From: Bacillota bacterium
GTDB lineage: Bacteria; Bacillota; Clostridia; Oscillospirales; Oscillospiraceae
NCBI GenBank assembly: GCA_023395775.1
Contig: JAEWYA010000108.1
Coordinates: 1 to 21,276 of the forward strand
Reading direction: 5' to 3'
Length of the DNA: 21,276 nucleotides
Part shown: piece after piece, positions 14,159 through 21,276 of the stretch
Layout: every line of letters starts with the position of its first letter
How positions within the stretch are numbered: the first letter of the stretch is position 1
Program-made: the position numbers and the translations under genes
The notes under the pieces: generated by a model
The model's database searches: none
What the model was told of the DNA's origin: nothing
Seen by the model: only the letters and a program-made list of their open reading frames with translations

Positions 14159-15667
14159 ATGGAAGAGATTCTGTGCATGGAACATATCACTAAGCAATTC
14201 GGCAGTGTCTTCGCCAATCGGGATATCAATCTGGAAGTTCGGCGAGGTGAAGTACATACACTGCTTGGTGAGAACGGAGCGGGCAAGAGCACGCTGATGA
14301 ATGTGCTTTTTGGGCTCTACCAGCCGACGGCCGGCAAAATTTATCTGAATGGAAAGCCAGTAAAGATTACCTCACCGGCGGAGGCTGTAAAGCTGGGGAT
14401 CGGAATGGTTCATCAGCATTTCATGCTGGTGGAGGCTATGACGGTTCTGGAGAATATCATTCTGGGTGATCGGCGCACAAGCGGAATTTTTATCGACAAG
14501 GATTCCCGTCGTAAGGAAATCACGGAGCTGGCAGACCGCTATGGTCTGGAAATTGAATTAGACAAGCCTGTGACGGAAATTGCCGTAGGTGCACAGCAGC
14601 GAGTCGAAATTCTGAAGGCGCTGTATCGTGGGGCGGAACTTCTGGTTCTGGACGAGCCCACCGCTGCCCTGACGGACATCGAAGTGGAAGGCCTGTTCTC
14701 CATTATTGAAAAGCTAAAAAGCGAGAATAAAAGCGTCATTTTTATCAGTCATAAGATGCGGGAGGTGCTGCGGATTTCCGACCGGATCACCGTGCTAAGG
14801 GCCGGTGAGACGGTCTGCACGGTGGAGCGCAGGGAGACCGACGGGTCCAAGCTTGCCAACTTGATGATGGGACGTGATCTGGTTCCATCCCACTACGAGA
14901 AAATCGAGCAGCCCGGAACCCCGGTGATGGCCCTGACTGACGTTAGCTACCATAAGGCGTCCAAACACAGCGGGTTAAATGATGTATCACTGACGGTGAG
15001 CCGAGGCGAAATCGTGGGTATTGCCGGCGTGGACGGAAATGGCCAGAGTCAGCTTGCCCAGATCGTCACCGGTGTGCTGACGCCGGACGAGGGTGAGGTA
15101 GACCTGAAGGGCTCTAAAATTGCCCGGTTTACTCCCAACGGCTTCATTCTGGAGAATGTGTCCCATATTCCTGAGGATCGGAACAAGATGGGTCTCATCG
15201 GCAATATGTCCGTGCAGGACAACATCGTTCTGAAAGCTACGGAACAGCCCGAATTTTCTGACGGAAAGGGCTTTCATTTAAAGAGGAGAGCCATCCACGA
15301 CTATGCCCTTGCCATGCAGGAGAAATACGATATCCGCTGCGAGTCTGTGGAGCAGGAATCCCGAAATCTCTCCGGCGGCAACCAGCAAAAGGTCATTCTA
15401 GCCCGGGAACTGGAGGGCAACCCCGACCTTTTGGTAGCAGTGCATCCCACCCGCGGACTGGATATCGGTGCCACCCGGTTTGTCCATGACTCCATGATTG
15501 ACGCCCGGGGCAGAGGTTGCGGCGTACTGCTGATCTCCGCCGATTTCGACGAGGTGCTGGAGATTTCCGACCGCATCATCGTCATGTTCGAAGGACAGGT
15601 GATGGGGGTCTATTCCGGCAAGAATCCTCCCATTGAAGAAATCAGTCTGGCCATGGCTGGCAAGTGA
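14159..15667 (+). CDS. ABC transporter ATPase of the NupO/RbsA type (nucleoside import)
   Basis: 502-residue ATPase with two ABC domains in tandem. I start at the ATG at 14159, preceded by AGAGGGGGA; the frame is open 60 bases further up, but an earlier start would lie inside the leader hairpin. Domain 1 has Walker A GENGAGKST (residues 37-45), a degenerate signature VGAQQRVEI and Walker B LLVLDEPTAAL. Domain 2 has the degenerate GVDGNGQSQL, signature LSGGNQQKV and LLVAVHPTRGLDIGA, where the catalytic glutamate is missing, as is normal for this family. Best family match is the ATPase of the Bacillus subtilis guanosine importer NupNOPQ. It is the first gene of a four-gene operon, 15 bases before the first permease. 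Confidence 0.93.
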   Translation: MEEILCMEHITKQFGSVFANRDINLEVRRGEVHTLLGENGAGKSTLMNVLFGLYQPTAGKIYLNGKPVKITSPAEAVKLGIGMVHQHFMLVEAMTVLENIILGDRRTSGIFIDKDSRRKEITELADRYGLEIELDKPVTEIAVGAQQRVEILKALYRGAELLVLDEPTAALTDIEVEGLFSIIEKLKSENKSVIFISHKMREVLRISDRITVLRAGETVCTVERRETDGSKLANLMMGRDLVPSHYEKIEQPGTPVMALTDVSYHKASKHSGLNDVSLTVSRGEIVGIAGVDGNGQSQLAQIVTGVLTPDEGEVDLKGSKIARFTPNGFILENVSHIPEDRNKMGLIGNMSVQDNIVLKATEQPEFSDGKGFHLKRRAIHDYALAMQEKYDIRCESVEQESRNLSGGNQQKVILARELEGNPDLLVAVHPTRGLDIGATRFVHDSMIDARGRGCGVLLISADFDEVLEISDRIIVMFEGQVMGVYSGKNPPIEEISLAMAGK

Positions 15668-15682
15668 GAGGGGAGGAGTTCG

Positions 15683-16747
15683 ATGAAACGCAGAAAAAAT
15701 TGGATGAGCGTTCTGGTACCGTTGGCTTCCGTACTGCTGGCCTTCGTGATCGGAGCCATCATCATTGCCGCTCTGGGCGGCAGTCCGGTTCAAGCGGTTG
15801 CATATCTGTTTAAGGGCGCCTTTGGCACACCAAACAACATTGCTTCCACACTGGTTAAGGCAACACCGCTGATTTTCACCGGCCTGTGTGCCTGCTTTGC
15901 CTATCGCTGCGGCGTGTTTAATCTGGGGGGCGAGGGGCAGTTCATCATGGGTTCCATTGCCACCTGCTGGGTGGCTACCACTTGGGGCATCGAAGGCCCG
16001 GGGGCTATGCTGCTGTGCCTGCTGTTTGGCGCACTGGTCGGTGGTATCTGGGGTGCCATTCCCGGCTTTTTGAAAATTACCCGAGGCCTCAATGAGATGA
16101 TCGTCTCCATCATGCTAAACTACATAGCGACGCTGTTTATGGGGCTTCTATACACCAGTGTTCTGCGGGACGGCAATGTCCCCCAGACTGCCGCCGTGCC
16201 GGATGCCACCCAGCTGCAGCGGATCGTCCCCAATCTCCGAGTGACATGGGGCATCGTCATTGCGTTGGCCGTGGCCGCCGTGGTGCAGTATTTCCTGTTC
16301 AGCACCTCCAAGGGCTTTCAGCTGCGGGCGGTTGGCCTGAACATGACGGCAGCCCGATTCAACGGCTTTGACGTTAATAAAATTATTCTATTCAGCTTTG
16401 TGATCTCCGGCGCCATTGCCGGTCTGGGTGGCAGTGTAGAGCTGCTGGGCACGCAGTACCGCCTGATCAGCGGCTACGCTGTGGGCTATGGTTTTGACGG
16501 TGTTGCCATGGCGCTGATCGCTCAGCTGAATCCGGTGGCAACGGTGATAGTCGCTTACTTCTTCGCCGTGCTGCGCACCGGCGCCAACACCATGCAGGCC
16601 GGCACCGGGGTCCCCACCTCGGTCATCGACATTATTCAGGCGCTGGTGATTGTACTGGCAGTGGCGGGCTTTGCGCTGGTAAAGCTGCCCCAGATCCGTC
16701 AGTGGCTGGTAAGCCGCACCGGAAAGAGCAAGAAGGAGGAGAAGTAA
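15683..16747 (+). CDS. ABC transporter permease 1, NupP-like
   Basis: 354-residue inner-membrane protein of the BPD_transp_2 family (sugar/nucleoside permeases). Many hydrophobic segments are visible, beginning with LVPLASVLLAFVIGAIIIAA. The family block TPLIFTGLCACFAYRCGVFNLGGEGQ is spread over residues about 60-85. KITRGLNEMIVSIMLNYIA and AVGLNMTAARFNGFDV are the cytoplasmic coupling regions. SD GGGGAGGAG precedes the ATG. It pairs with the second permease, whose ATG directly follows its stop. Length is close to B. subtilis NupP. Substrate is inferred as nucleosides from the family and the BMP lipoprotein. Confidence 0.92.
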   Translation: MKRRKNWMSVLVPLASVLLAFVIGAIIIAALGGSPVQAVAYLFKGAFGTPNNIASTLVKATPLIFTGLCACFAYRCGVFNLGGEGQFIMGSIATCWVATTWGIEGPGAMLLCLLFGALVGGIWGAIPGFLKITRGLNEMIVSIMLNYIATLFMGLLYTSVLRDGNVPQTAAVPDATQLQRIVPNLRVTWGIVIALAVAAVVQYFLFSTSKGFQLRAVGLNMTAARFNGFDVNKIILFSFVISGAIAGLGGSVELLGTQYRLISGYAVGYGFDGVAMALIAQLNPVATVIVAYFFAVLRTGANTMQAGTGVPTSVIDIIQALVIVLAVAGFALVKLPQIRQWLVSRTGKSKKEEK

Positions 16748-17668
16748 ATGGATATTACAGAACTGATCCTCTCCACTGTCCGCATGGCCACCCCCATTTT
16801 GCTGGTGGCGTTGGCAGAGCTGTATTCTGAACGGGCAGGTTTGGTCAACATCGGTTTGGACGGCATCATGTCCTTCGGCGCACTGACGGGCTTTATGGTC
16901 TGCTTTCTTACCGGCAGCCCGTTTTTGGGGATTCTGGCAGGCGCCTGCGGCGGCATTCTCGTCAACATGATTTACGCCTACTGCACCATTTCTCTGTGTG
17001 CGGAGCAGATTGTCTATGGCATGGCCGTCAACATCTTCGCCCCCGCCGTGGCTTCGTTTATCTACCGGATTTACTTCGGAGTCAGCTCTACACTGGCACA
17101 GGGATCGCTGATGAAAACCATCGCTGTTCCCGGCCTGAAAAACATCCCTTTCCTTGGCAAATTGCTTTTCGACCAGACCCCCATGGTATACTTTGCCTAT
17201 CTAATGGTAGCGGTCACCGCTGTCTTTTTCAACCGCACAAAAGCGGGCCTGAACTACAAGGCTGTGGGCGAGTATCCCAAGGCGGCGGAGACACTGGGCA
17301 TCAACGTCATTCGCCAGAAATACATGGCCTGCATCATCTGCGGCGCACTGGCGGGCATCGGCGGCGCCTATCTGACCACCTGCTATGTCAACACTTACTC
17401 CGACGGCGTGGTGGCCGGGCGCGGTTTCATTGCTCTGTCCGCCGTGATTTTTGGTCGCTGGAGCTCCGGCGGCGTGCTGCTGGCCTGCCTGCTGTTCGGC
17501 TTCTGCGACGCATTGCAGCTGCGACTCCAGATCATGAGTACCTCTACCCCCTATCAGCTGTTCCAGATGATTCCCTATGTCTGCACGCTGGTGGCTCTGG
17601 CGGCGTTCGGCATCAAGAAGGCCGGACCCAAGGCCAACGGCAAACCCTATATGCGTGAGGAGCGCTAA
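16748..17668 (+). CDS. ABC transporter permease 2, NupQ-like
   Basis: 306-residue inner-membrane permease of the same family and the partner of the preceding one. The opening ILLVALAELYSERAGLVNIG and the coupling region YKAVGEYPKAAETLGINVIR are typical of the second permease in BMP-linked importers. GRGFIALSAVIFGRW and the last membrane segments complete it. Its ATG comes immediately after the stop of permease 1, with AAGGAGG lying inside the end of that gene, so the two are translationally coupled. The lipoprotein gene follows after 57 bases. Confidence 0.92.
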   Translation: MDITELILSTVRMATPILLVALAELYSERAGLVNIGLDGIMSFGALTGFMVCFLTGSPFLGILAGACGGILVNMIYAYCTISLCAEQIVYGMAVNIFAPAVASFIYRIYFGVSSTLAQGSLMKTIAVPGLKNIPFLGKLLFDQTPMVYFAYLMVAVTAVFFNRTKAGLNYKAVGEYPKAAETLGINVIRQKYMACIICGALAGIGGAYLTTCYVNTYSDGVVAGRGFIALSAVIFGRWSSGGVLLACLLFGFCDALQLRLQIMSTSTPYQLFQMIPYVCTLVALAAFGIKKAGPKANGKPYMREER

Positions 17669-17725
17669 TCGTTCATAAGGCGCAAGTCTTTATGATAGGA
17701 TTCAAAATCTAAGGAGGAACATGAA

Positions 17726-18760
17726 ATGAAAAAACTCTTCGCACTCGTTCTGGCGCTGTCCATGTCGCTGTCCCTTGCCGCCTGCGGCTCCAGCGGCACA
17801 GCCGCACCCGCTGCGTCCGGCAGCACAGCAGCATCCGCATCCGGCAGCACCGCCGGCTCTTCCGGCTACAAGGTGGCCATGGTCTGCGACTCCAGCATCT
17901 CCGACGGCGGCTGGGGCGCCGCCTGCTACAACGCCATGGTGGCTGCCGCAAAAGATCTGGGCTGGGAAACGCAGTATTCCGACTCTGTGGCACAGTCCGA
18001 CTATGCCAGCTCCATCACCAGCTACTGTGATCTGGGCTATAACATGATTTTCTTGCCCGGCAACCAGTATTCCGACGCTACCGTGCAGGTGGCCAAGGAC
18101 TATCCCGACATCTGCTTCGCCGTTTTGAACGGATCTGAATCTCTGCCCACCGACAACATCACCAGCATCCTGCCCGACGCCGATGAGATCGGCTATATGG
18201 CAGGTGCACTGGCCGGTCTGATGACCAAGACCAACGTGCTGGGCTTCATCGGCGGCATGGAAATCGACACCACCAAGGCAAAGTTGGCTGGCTACGAGGC
18301 CGCCGCAAAGGCTGTGAACCCCAATATCACCGTTTTGTCCGCCTATGCAGGCTCCTTCGACGATACCGCCAAGGGTATGGAGCTGGCCAGCGGCATGATT
18401 GCCAAGAGCGCAGATGTGTTCTTCGGCGATGCCTCCGCTGTGGATTCCGGCGCCCGTCAAGCCATCGACACCGCCAACGGCAGCGGTGAGATCAAAATTT
18501 TCGACATCGGCCAGCCTGCAGATCTGCTGGGTCAGAACCCCTGCGTCGTCTGCTCCGTGGTCACCGACAATGCCGGCATGTTGAAGCTGGCCATGCAGGA
18601 TGTTGAGGCTGGTTCCTTCGGCAACAAGACCATTTACGGCTCCTTTGAAAATGGCTGCCTGAGCGTTGGCGCTTTCAACGATGATCTGGTTCCCGCTGAT
18701 GTCCAGACTGCTTATCAGGGCTTCATCGACCAAATGGCTGCCGGCACCTTCCCCGGCTGA
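17726..18760 (+). CDS. BMP-family (PnrA/NupN-like) substrate-binding lipoprotein
   Basis: 344-residue lipoprotein that captures the ligand outside the membrane for the ABC importer. The signal peptide MKKLFALVLALSMSLSLAAC ends in the lipobox LAAC (Cys20). A Ser/Ala/Gly-rich tether runs to about residue 48. The BMP domain follows: VAMVCDSSISDGGWGAACYN, YNMIFLPGNQYSDATVQVA, PDADEIGYMAGALAGLMTKT, GFIGGMEID and a late VVCSVVTDNAGMLKLAMQDV. AGGAGG lies eight bases before the ATG. BMP proteins studied so far (PnrA, NupN) bind purine nucleosides, so nucleosides are the likely ligand. Here it is the last gene of the operon, whereas in B. subtilis it is the first. A strong terminator follows. Confidence 0.93.
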   Translation: MKKLFALVLALSMSLSLAACGSSGTAAPAASGSTAASASGSTAGSSGYKVAMVCDSSISDGGWGAACYNAMVAAAKDLGWETQYSDSVAQSDYASSITSYCDLGYNMIFLPGNQYSDATVQVAKDYPDICFAVLNGSESLPTDNITSILPDADEIGYMAGALAGLMTKTNVLGFIGGMEIDTTKAKLAGYEAAAKAVNPNITVLSAYAGSFDDTAKGMELASGMIAKSADVFFGDASAVDSGARQAIDTANGSGEIKIFDIGQPADLLGQNPCVVCSVVTDNAGMLKLAMQDVEAGSFGNKTIYGSFENGCLSVGAFNDDLVPADVQTAYQGFIDQMAAGTFPG

Positions 18761-18774
18761 TTTTAAATCGAAAG

Positions 18775-18815
18775 AGCAGGCTGTCCGGGTATCCCGGACA
18801 GCCTGCTTCCTGTAT
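18775..18815 (+). terminator. Strong terminator of the transporter operon
   Basis: AGCAGGCTGTCCGGG (18775-18789) and CCCGGACAGCCTGCT (18793-18807) form a perfect 15-bp stem with a three-base loop, followed by TCCTGTAT. Confidence 0.8.
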
Positions 18816-18896
18816 AACAAAACTATTGTTTTGATACTTGTGCAGGTAATCCGTTGCTGGCACTGGCAAGATTAGGATGTAAAAAACACGGAAACC

Positions 18897-18923
18897 AGCG
18901 CCGGAAACGGCGCTTCTTTTTTT
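18897..18923 (+). terminator. Second intrinsic terminator with GAAA tetraloop
   Basis: AGCGCCG-GAAA-CGGCGCT (18897-18914) is followed by TCTTTTTTT. It lies about 90 bases after the first terminator. It is either a back-up for the transporter operon or the end of a short untranslated RNA. I see no gene in 18816-18896. Confidence 0.8.
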
Positions 18924-18959
18924 AAATTGCTGAAAATGCAGAATTTATTTGCATTTCAT

Positions 18960-18988
18960 TTGACAGTCCTGTAAAATATCAGTTTAAT
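18960..18988 (+). promoter_or_regulatory. Promoter of the SLH-nucleosidase gene
   Basis: TTGACA (18960-18965), a 17-base spacer and TTTAAT (18983-18988). The gene starts about 50 bases downstream, with AGAGAGGG at 19021-19028 as ribosome-binding site. The surface protein can thus be expressed independently of the transporter. Confidence 0.65.
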
Positions 18989-19037
18989 TAAGGTACTACC
19001 TTGAAGTAGCGCCAATTAGAAGAGAGGGTACTGGAAA

Positions 19038-21257
19038 ATGAAAATAGTGAAAAAAATGCTGTCTTTTGTTCTGGCACTATCCATGCTGACGGTCATGACC
19101 ACGGCCGTTGCCGCAGAAACCGCAAGCAAGACCGGCCCCAGCGATGTGACAGAAAATTCTGCGTTTTCAACAGCCATTCGGTTTGTCTGGGAACGGGGAT
19201 ACATGAACGGATACGGAGACGGAACCTTTCGCGCCGGGAATACGGTGACCCGAGCCCAACTGTTTCAGACGCTTTACAATATGCAGAAAACACCTTCCGT
19301 TTCGGGCATGACGTCTTTTCAGGATGTCGCAGCAAACGCATGGTATGCGTCCGCTGCTGCATGGTCTAAAGGGACCGGCCTGACACAGGGTACGTCCGCG
19401 GGCTTCTCTGCAAATACAAAACTCAATCGTCAGCAGCTTGTCAAGGTGATGTGCGCTTATGCGGAGCTGACCGGCGAAACCCTGCAGGGAGGAGATTTGT
19501 CTGCGTATAAGGATGTAGATCAGGTGGCTTCCTATGCGCTGCCCTATATGAAGATGGCCGTGGGTTCTGGGATTATCAACGGCAATGGGGACAAACTGAA
19601 TCCTGCCGGCGCGGTGACCCGCGGTCAGCTGGCTCAGATCCTTTATAACTATTTCAGCAAAGCGGAAGCTGCCTATGACAATGCCAAGCGCCCGGTGCTG
19701 CTGGAAGGCGCCATGGGCATTGAAACGACCACAATGATCGAAGCTCTGACCAATCCGGAGGAATACATACTGGGCGAGTATGACTATGTGGCCGGCACAT
19801 ATTGCGGCTACCCCGTGGTGGTCTGCCGCACCGAACAGGGCGAGGCCAATGCAGCTGCCTCCACGGCGTTGGCTATGGAGTTTTTCAATCCTGTCGCCGT
19901 CATCAACCAGGGTACCTCTGGCGGACATGACCCGGCTCTGCACACCTATGACATCGTTATCGGCAAACAGTCCTTTGACGGAAGCGCCTGGAAATCCGGC
20001 GCATCCGCCAAGGGAGCTGGCGTGGATTACAAAGACATTGAAATGCAGGGCGTCTATGCCTATGACAAGACAGCCGGCGAATTTACGCAGCAGGTCTACT
20101 ATAATGCCGACGCCACGTTGCTGGCTGCCGCCAATGCCGTTAAGAGCACTTATACCCAGGGCAGTGTTGTAAATGGTATCATTGATTCCTGCGATGCCTG
20201 GAACAATCAGATTGACCGCATGCTGTATCTTTACGAAACCTTCGGCTCATCCTGCGAGGAAATGGAAACCAATGCCGTTGCCCAGGTCTGCAAGACCTAT
20301 GATATTCCGTTTTTAGGCATCCGCATTCTGTCCAATACCGGGATCTATGGCGAGAGCTTTGACTGGAAAACCGGCGCGGCCTGCCAGAGCTACGTTCTCA
20401 ATGTGGCAAAACAGTATATCACTTCCTATCTGAACAGTGCCCCCGGTTCTGTGACCGCCAACAGTAAAAAGACCTCTCTGAATACCCAGAGCTATGATAA
20501 AACACAGCGGCCCATCCTGCTGGAAGGCGCCATGGGCATTGAGACCACCACTATGATCAGCGCCCTGAGTAATCCTACCTCCTACAGACTGGGCCAGTGG
20601 GATTATGTCGCCGGCACCTACAATGGCAATCCTGTGGTAGTCTGCCGTACGGAACAGGGCCTCGCGAACACCGGCGCCTCCACGGCACTGGCCATGGAAT
20701 TTTTCAATCCCTCTGCGGTGATCGATCAGGGCACCTCCGGCGGTCACGATCCGGCCCTGCACACCTATGACATTGTTCTGGGTAAGCGGACCGTCAACTA
20801 CTGTGCCTGGAAAACCGCTGCCTCCGCCAAGGGCGCGGGCGTGGACTACACCGCCTTTGAAATGAACGGCGTCTACGCTTATGACAGAGATGAAGCTGCC
20901 TTTACACAGTCTGTCTATCATTATGCCGACACTGCCCTGCTGAAGGCTGCCAACGCCGTCAAGAGCAGCTATACCAACGGCTCCGTGGTGGAAGGTACCA
21001 TCGGAACGTCCAACGAATGGAACAACCAGATTGATCGGATGCTCTATCTGAACAAGACGGTCGGAACCTCCTGCGAGGAAATGGAAACCGATGCCGCCGC
21101 GCAGATCTGTCAGACTTACGGGGTTCCGTATCTGGGCGTGCGTATTTTGTCCAACACCGGTATTTACGGAGAAAGCTTCGACTGGAAAACCGGTGCAGCC
21201 TGCCAGAACTATGTGCTCAGCGTTGCCGGACAGTACATCAGCAGCAATCTTAAATAA
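19038..21257 (+). CDS. Secreted SLH-anchored protein with two tandem nucleoside phosphorylase/nucleosidase domains
   Basis: 739-residue exported protein. A signal peptide (MKIVKKMLSFVLALSML...AVAAE) is cleaved near residue 25. Three SLH domains lie at about 42-83, 94-142 and 156-206 (GYGDGTFRAGNTVTRAQL, NRQQLVKVMCAYAEL, LNPAGAVTRGQLAQILYNYF) and would hold it on the cell-wall polymer. Two copies of a PNP_UDP_1/MTA-SAH nucleosidase-like domain follow (218-465 and 491-739), joined by a Ser/Thr-rich linker. Each has LLEGAMGIETTTMI, VVVCRTEQG, QGTSGGHDPALHTYDIV, CEEMET and RILSNTGIYGESFDW. Aligned with E. coli MTA/SAH nucleosidase, the catalytic Glu12 and Glu174 are present (229/410 and 502/683). 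Asp197 is Asn (433, 706). Likely role: cleaving nucleosides outside the cell, next to a nucleoside importer. Whether it is a phosphorylase, a hydrolase or only a binding protein is open. Confidence 0.88.
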   Translation: MKIVKKMLSFVLALSMLTVMTTAVAAETASKTGPSDVTENSAFSTAIRFVWERGYMNGYGDGTFRAGNTVTRAQLFQTLYNMQKTPSVSGMTSFQDVAANAWYASAAAWSKGTGLTQGTSAGFSANTKLNRQQLVKVMCAYAELTGETLQGGDLSAYKDVDQVASYALPYMKMAVGSGIINGNGDKLNPAGAVTRGQLAQILYNYFSKAEAAYDNAKRPVLLEGAMGIETTTMIEALTNPEEYILGEYDYVAGTYCGYPVVVCRTEQGEANAAASTALAMEFFNPVAVINQGTSGGHDPALHTYDIVIGKQSFDGSAWKSGASAKGAGVDYKDIEMQGVYAYDKTAGEFTQQVYYNADATLLAAANAVKSTYTQGSVVNGIIDSCDAWNNQIDRMLYLYETFGSSCEEMETNAVAQVCKTYDIPFLGIRILSNTGIYGESFDWKTGAACQSYVLNVAKQYITSYLNSAPGSVTANSKKTSLNTQSYDKTQRPILLEGAMGIETTTMISALSNPTSYRLGQWDYVAGTYNGNPVVVCRTEQGLANTGASTALAMEFFNPSAVIDQGTSGGHDPALHTYDIVLGKRTVNYCAWKTAASAKGAGVDYTAFEMNGVYAYDRDEAAFTQSVYHYADTALLKAANAVKSSYTNGSVVEGTIGTSNEWNNQIDRMLYLNKTVGTSCEEMETDAAAQICQTYGVPYLGVRILSNTGIYGESFDWKTGAACQNYVLSVAGQYISSNLK
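19689..21254 (+). repeat. Intragenic tandem duplication of the nucleosidase-like domain
   Basis: The coding DNA of the two catalytic-fold domains is a direct repeat (unit 1 about 19689-20432, unit 2 about 20508-21254), offset by 819 bases (273 codons). Over the first 93 residues of each unit I counted 77 identical positions. All key residues and four cysteines fall at the same offset (263/536, 406/679, 418/691, 449/722). Confidence 0.9.
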
Positions 21258-21276
21258 CTTCGGAATAAGTGTGCGG

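Noticed and set aside
17702..18820. Minus-strand open frame of 372 codons opposite the BMP lipoprotein gene
   Set aside because: Mirror of a highly biased gene. The peptide is Gly/Ala/His-rich without domains, and the plus strand encodes a clear lipoprotein.

Overview
The window looks like a chromosome segment of a strictly anaerobic Firmicute, most likely a gut Oscillospiraceae-type bacterium. The grounds are pyruvate:ferredoxin oxidoreductase, an S-layer-homology (SLH) surface protein, a chemoreceptor, BMP-type nucleoside import, strong AGGAGG ribosome-binding sites and TTGACA/TATAAT-like promoters. The genus assignment is inference. No rRNA, tRNA, CRISPR array, transposase or prophage gene was seen.

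Left part (1-4526, minus strand): a nickel-pincer-nucleotide (NPN) cofactor operon read right to left, larE-larB-larC, then larMN (a CbiM-PDGLE fusion) and larQ (CbiQ), which runs off the left edge. This pairs biosynthesis of the lactate-racemase-type cofactor with a nickel importer. No larA enzyme gene is present. The operon has its own promoter and a leader with an intrinsic terminator and a competing hairpin, suggesting attenuation. A divergent regulatory region (about 4527-4600) separates it from the next unit.

Middle-left (4601-7780, plus strand): a promoter drives a DUF3842 protein and an IclR-family regulator. Next come a 97-residue protein resembling only the N-terminal part of NadC/ModD enzymes and, after a terminator-like hairpin, an M24 (aminopeptidase P/creatinase fold) protein that has lost most metal ligands. 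A near-consensus promoter followed by a perfect 15-bp inverted repeat then leads into pyruvate:ferredoxin oxidoreductase (PFOR).

Middle (7760-13924): PFOR is complete in content but split into two reading frames near 9955-9963, and a second frame problem sits at an A8 run at its expected start. A chemoreceptor follows in its own transcription unit, then a decayed AgrC-like histidine-kinase remnant.

Right part (14048-21276): a four-gene ABC transporter of the NupNOPQ/BMP type (ATPase, two permeases, lipoprotein) ends in a strong terminator. A separate promoter then drives a secreted protein with three SLH domains and two tandem nucleoside phosphorylase/nucleosidase-fold domains. I read these neighbours as a possible surface nucleoside-salvage system: a wall-attached enzyme splits nucleosides outside the cell and the ABC system imports nucleosides or products. 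This is the most interesting feature of the window, and the functional link is inference from adjacency and families.
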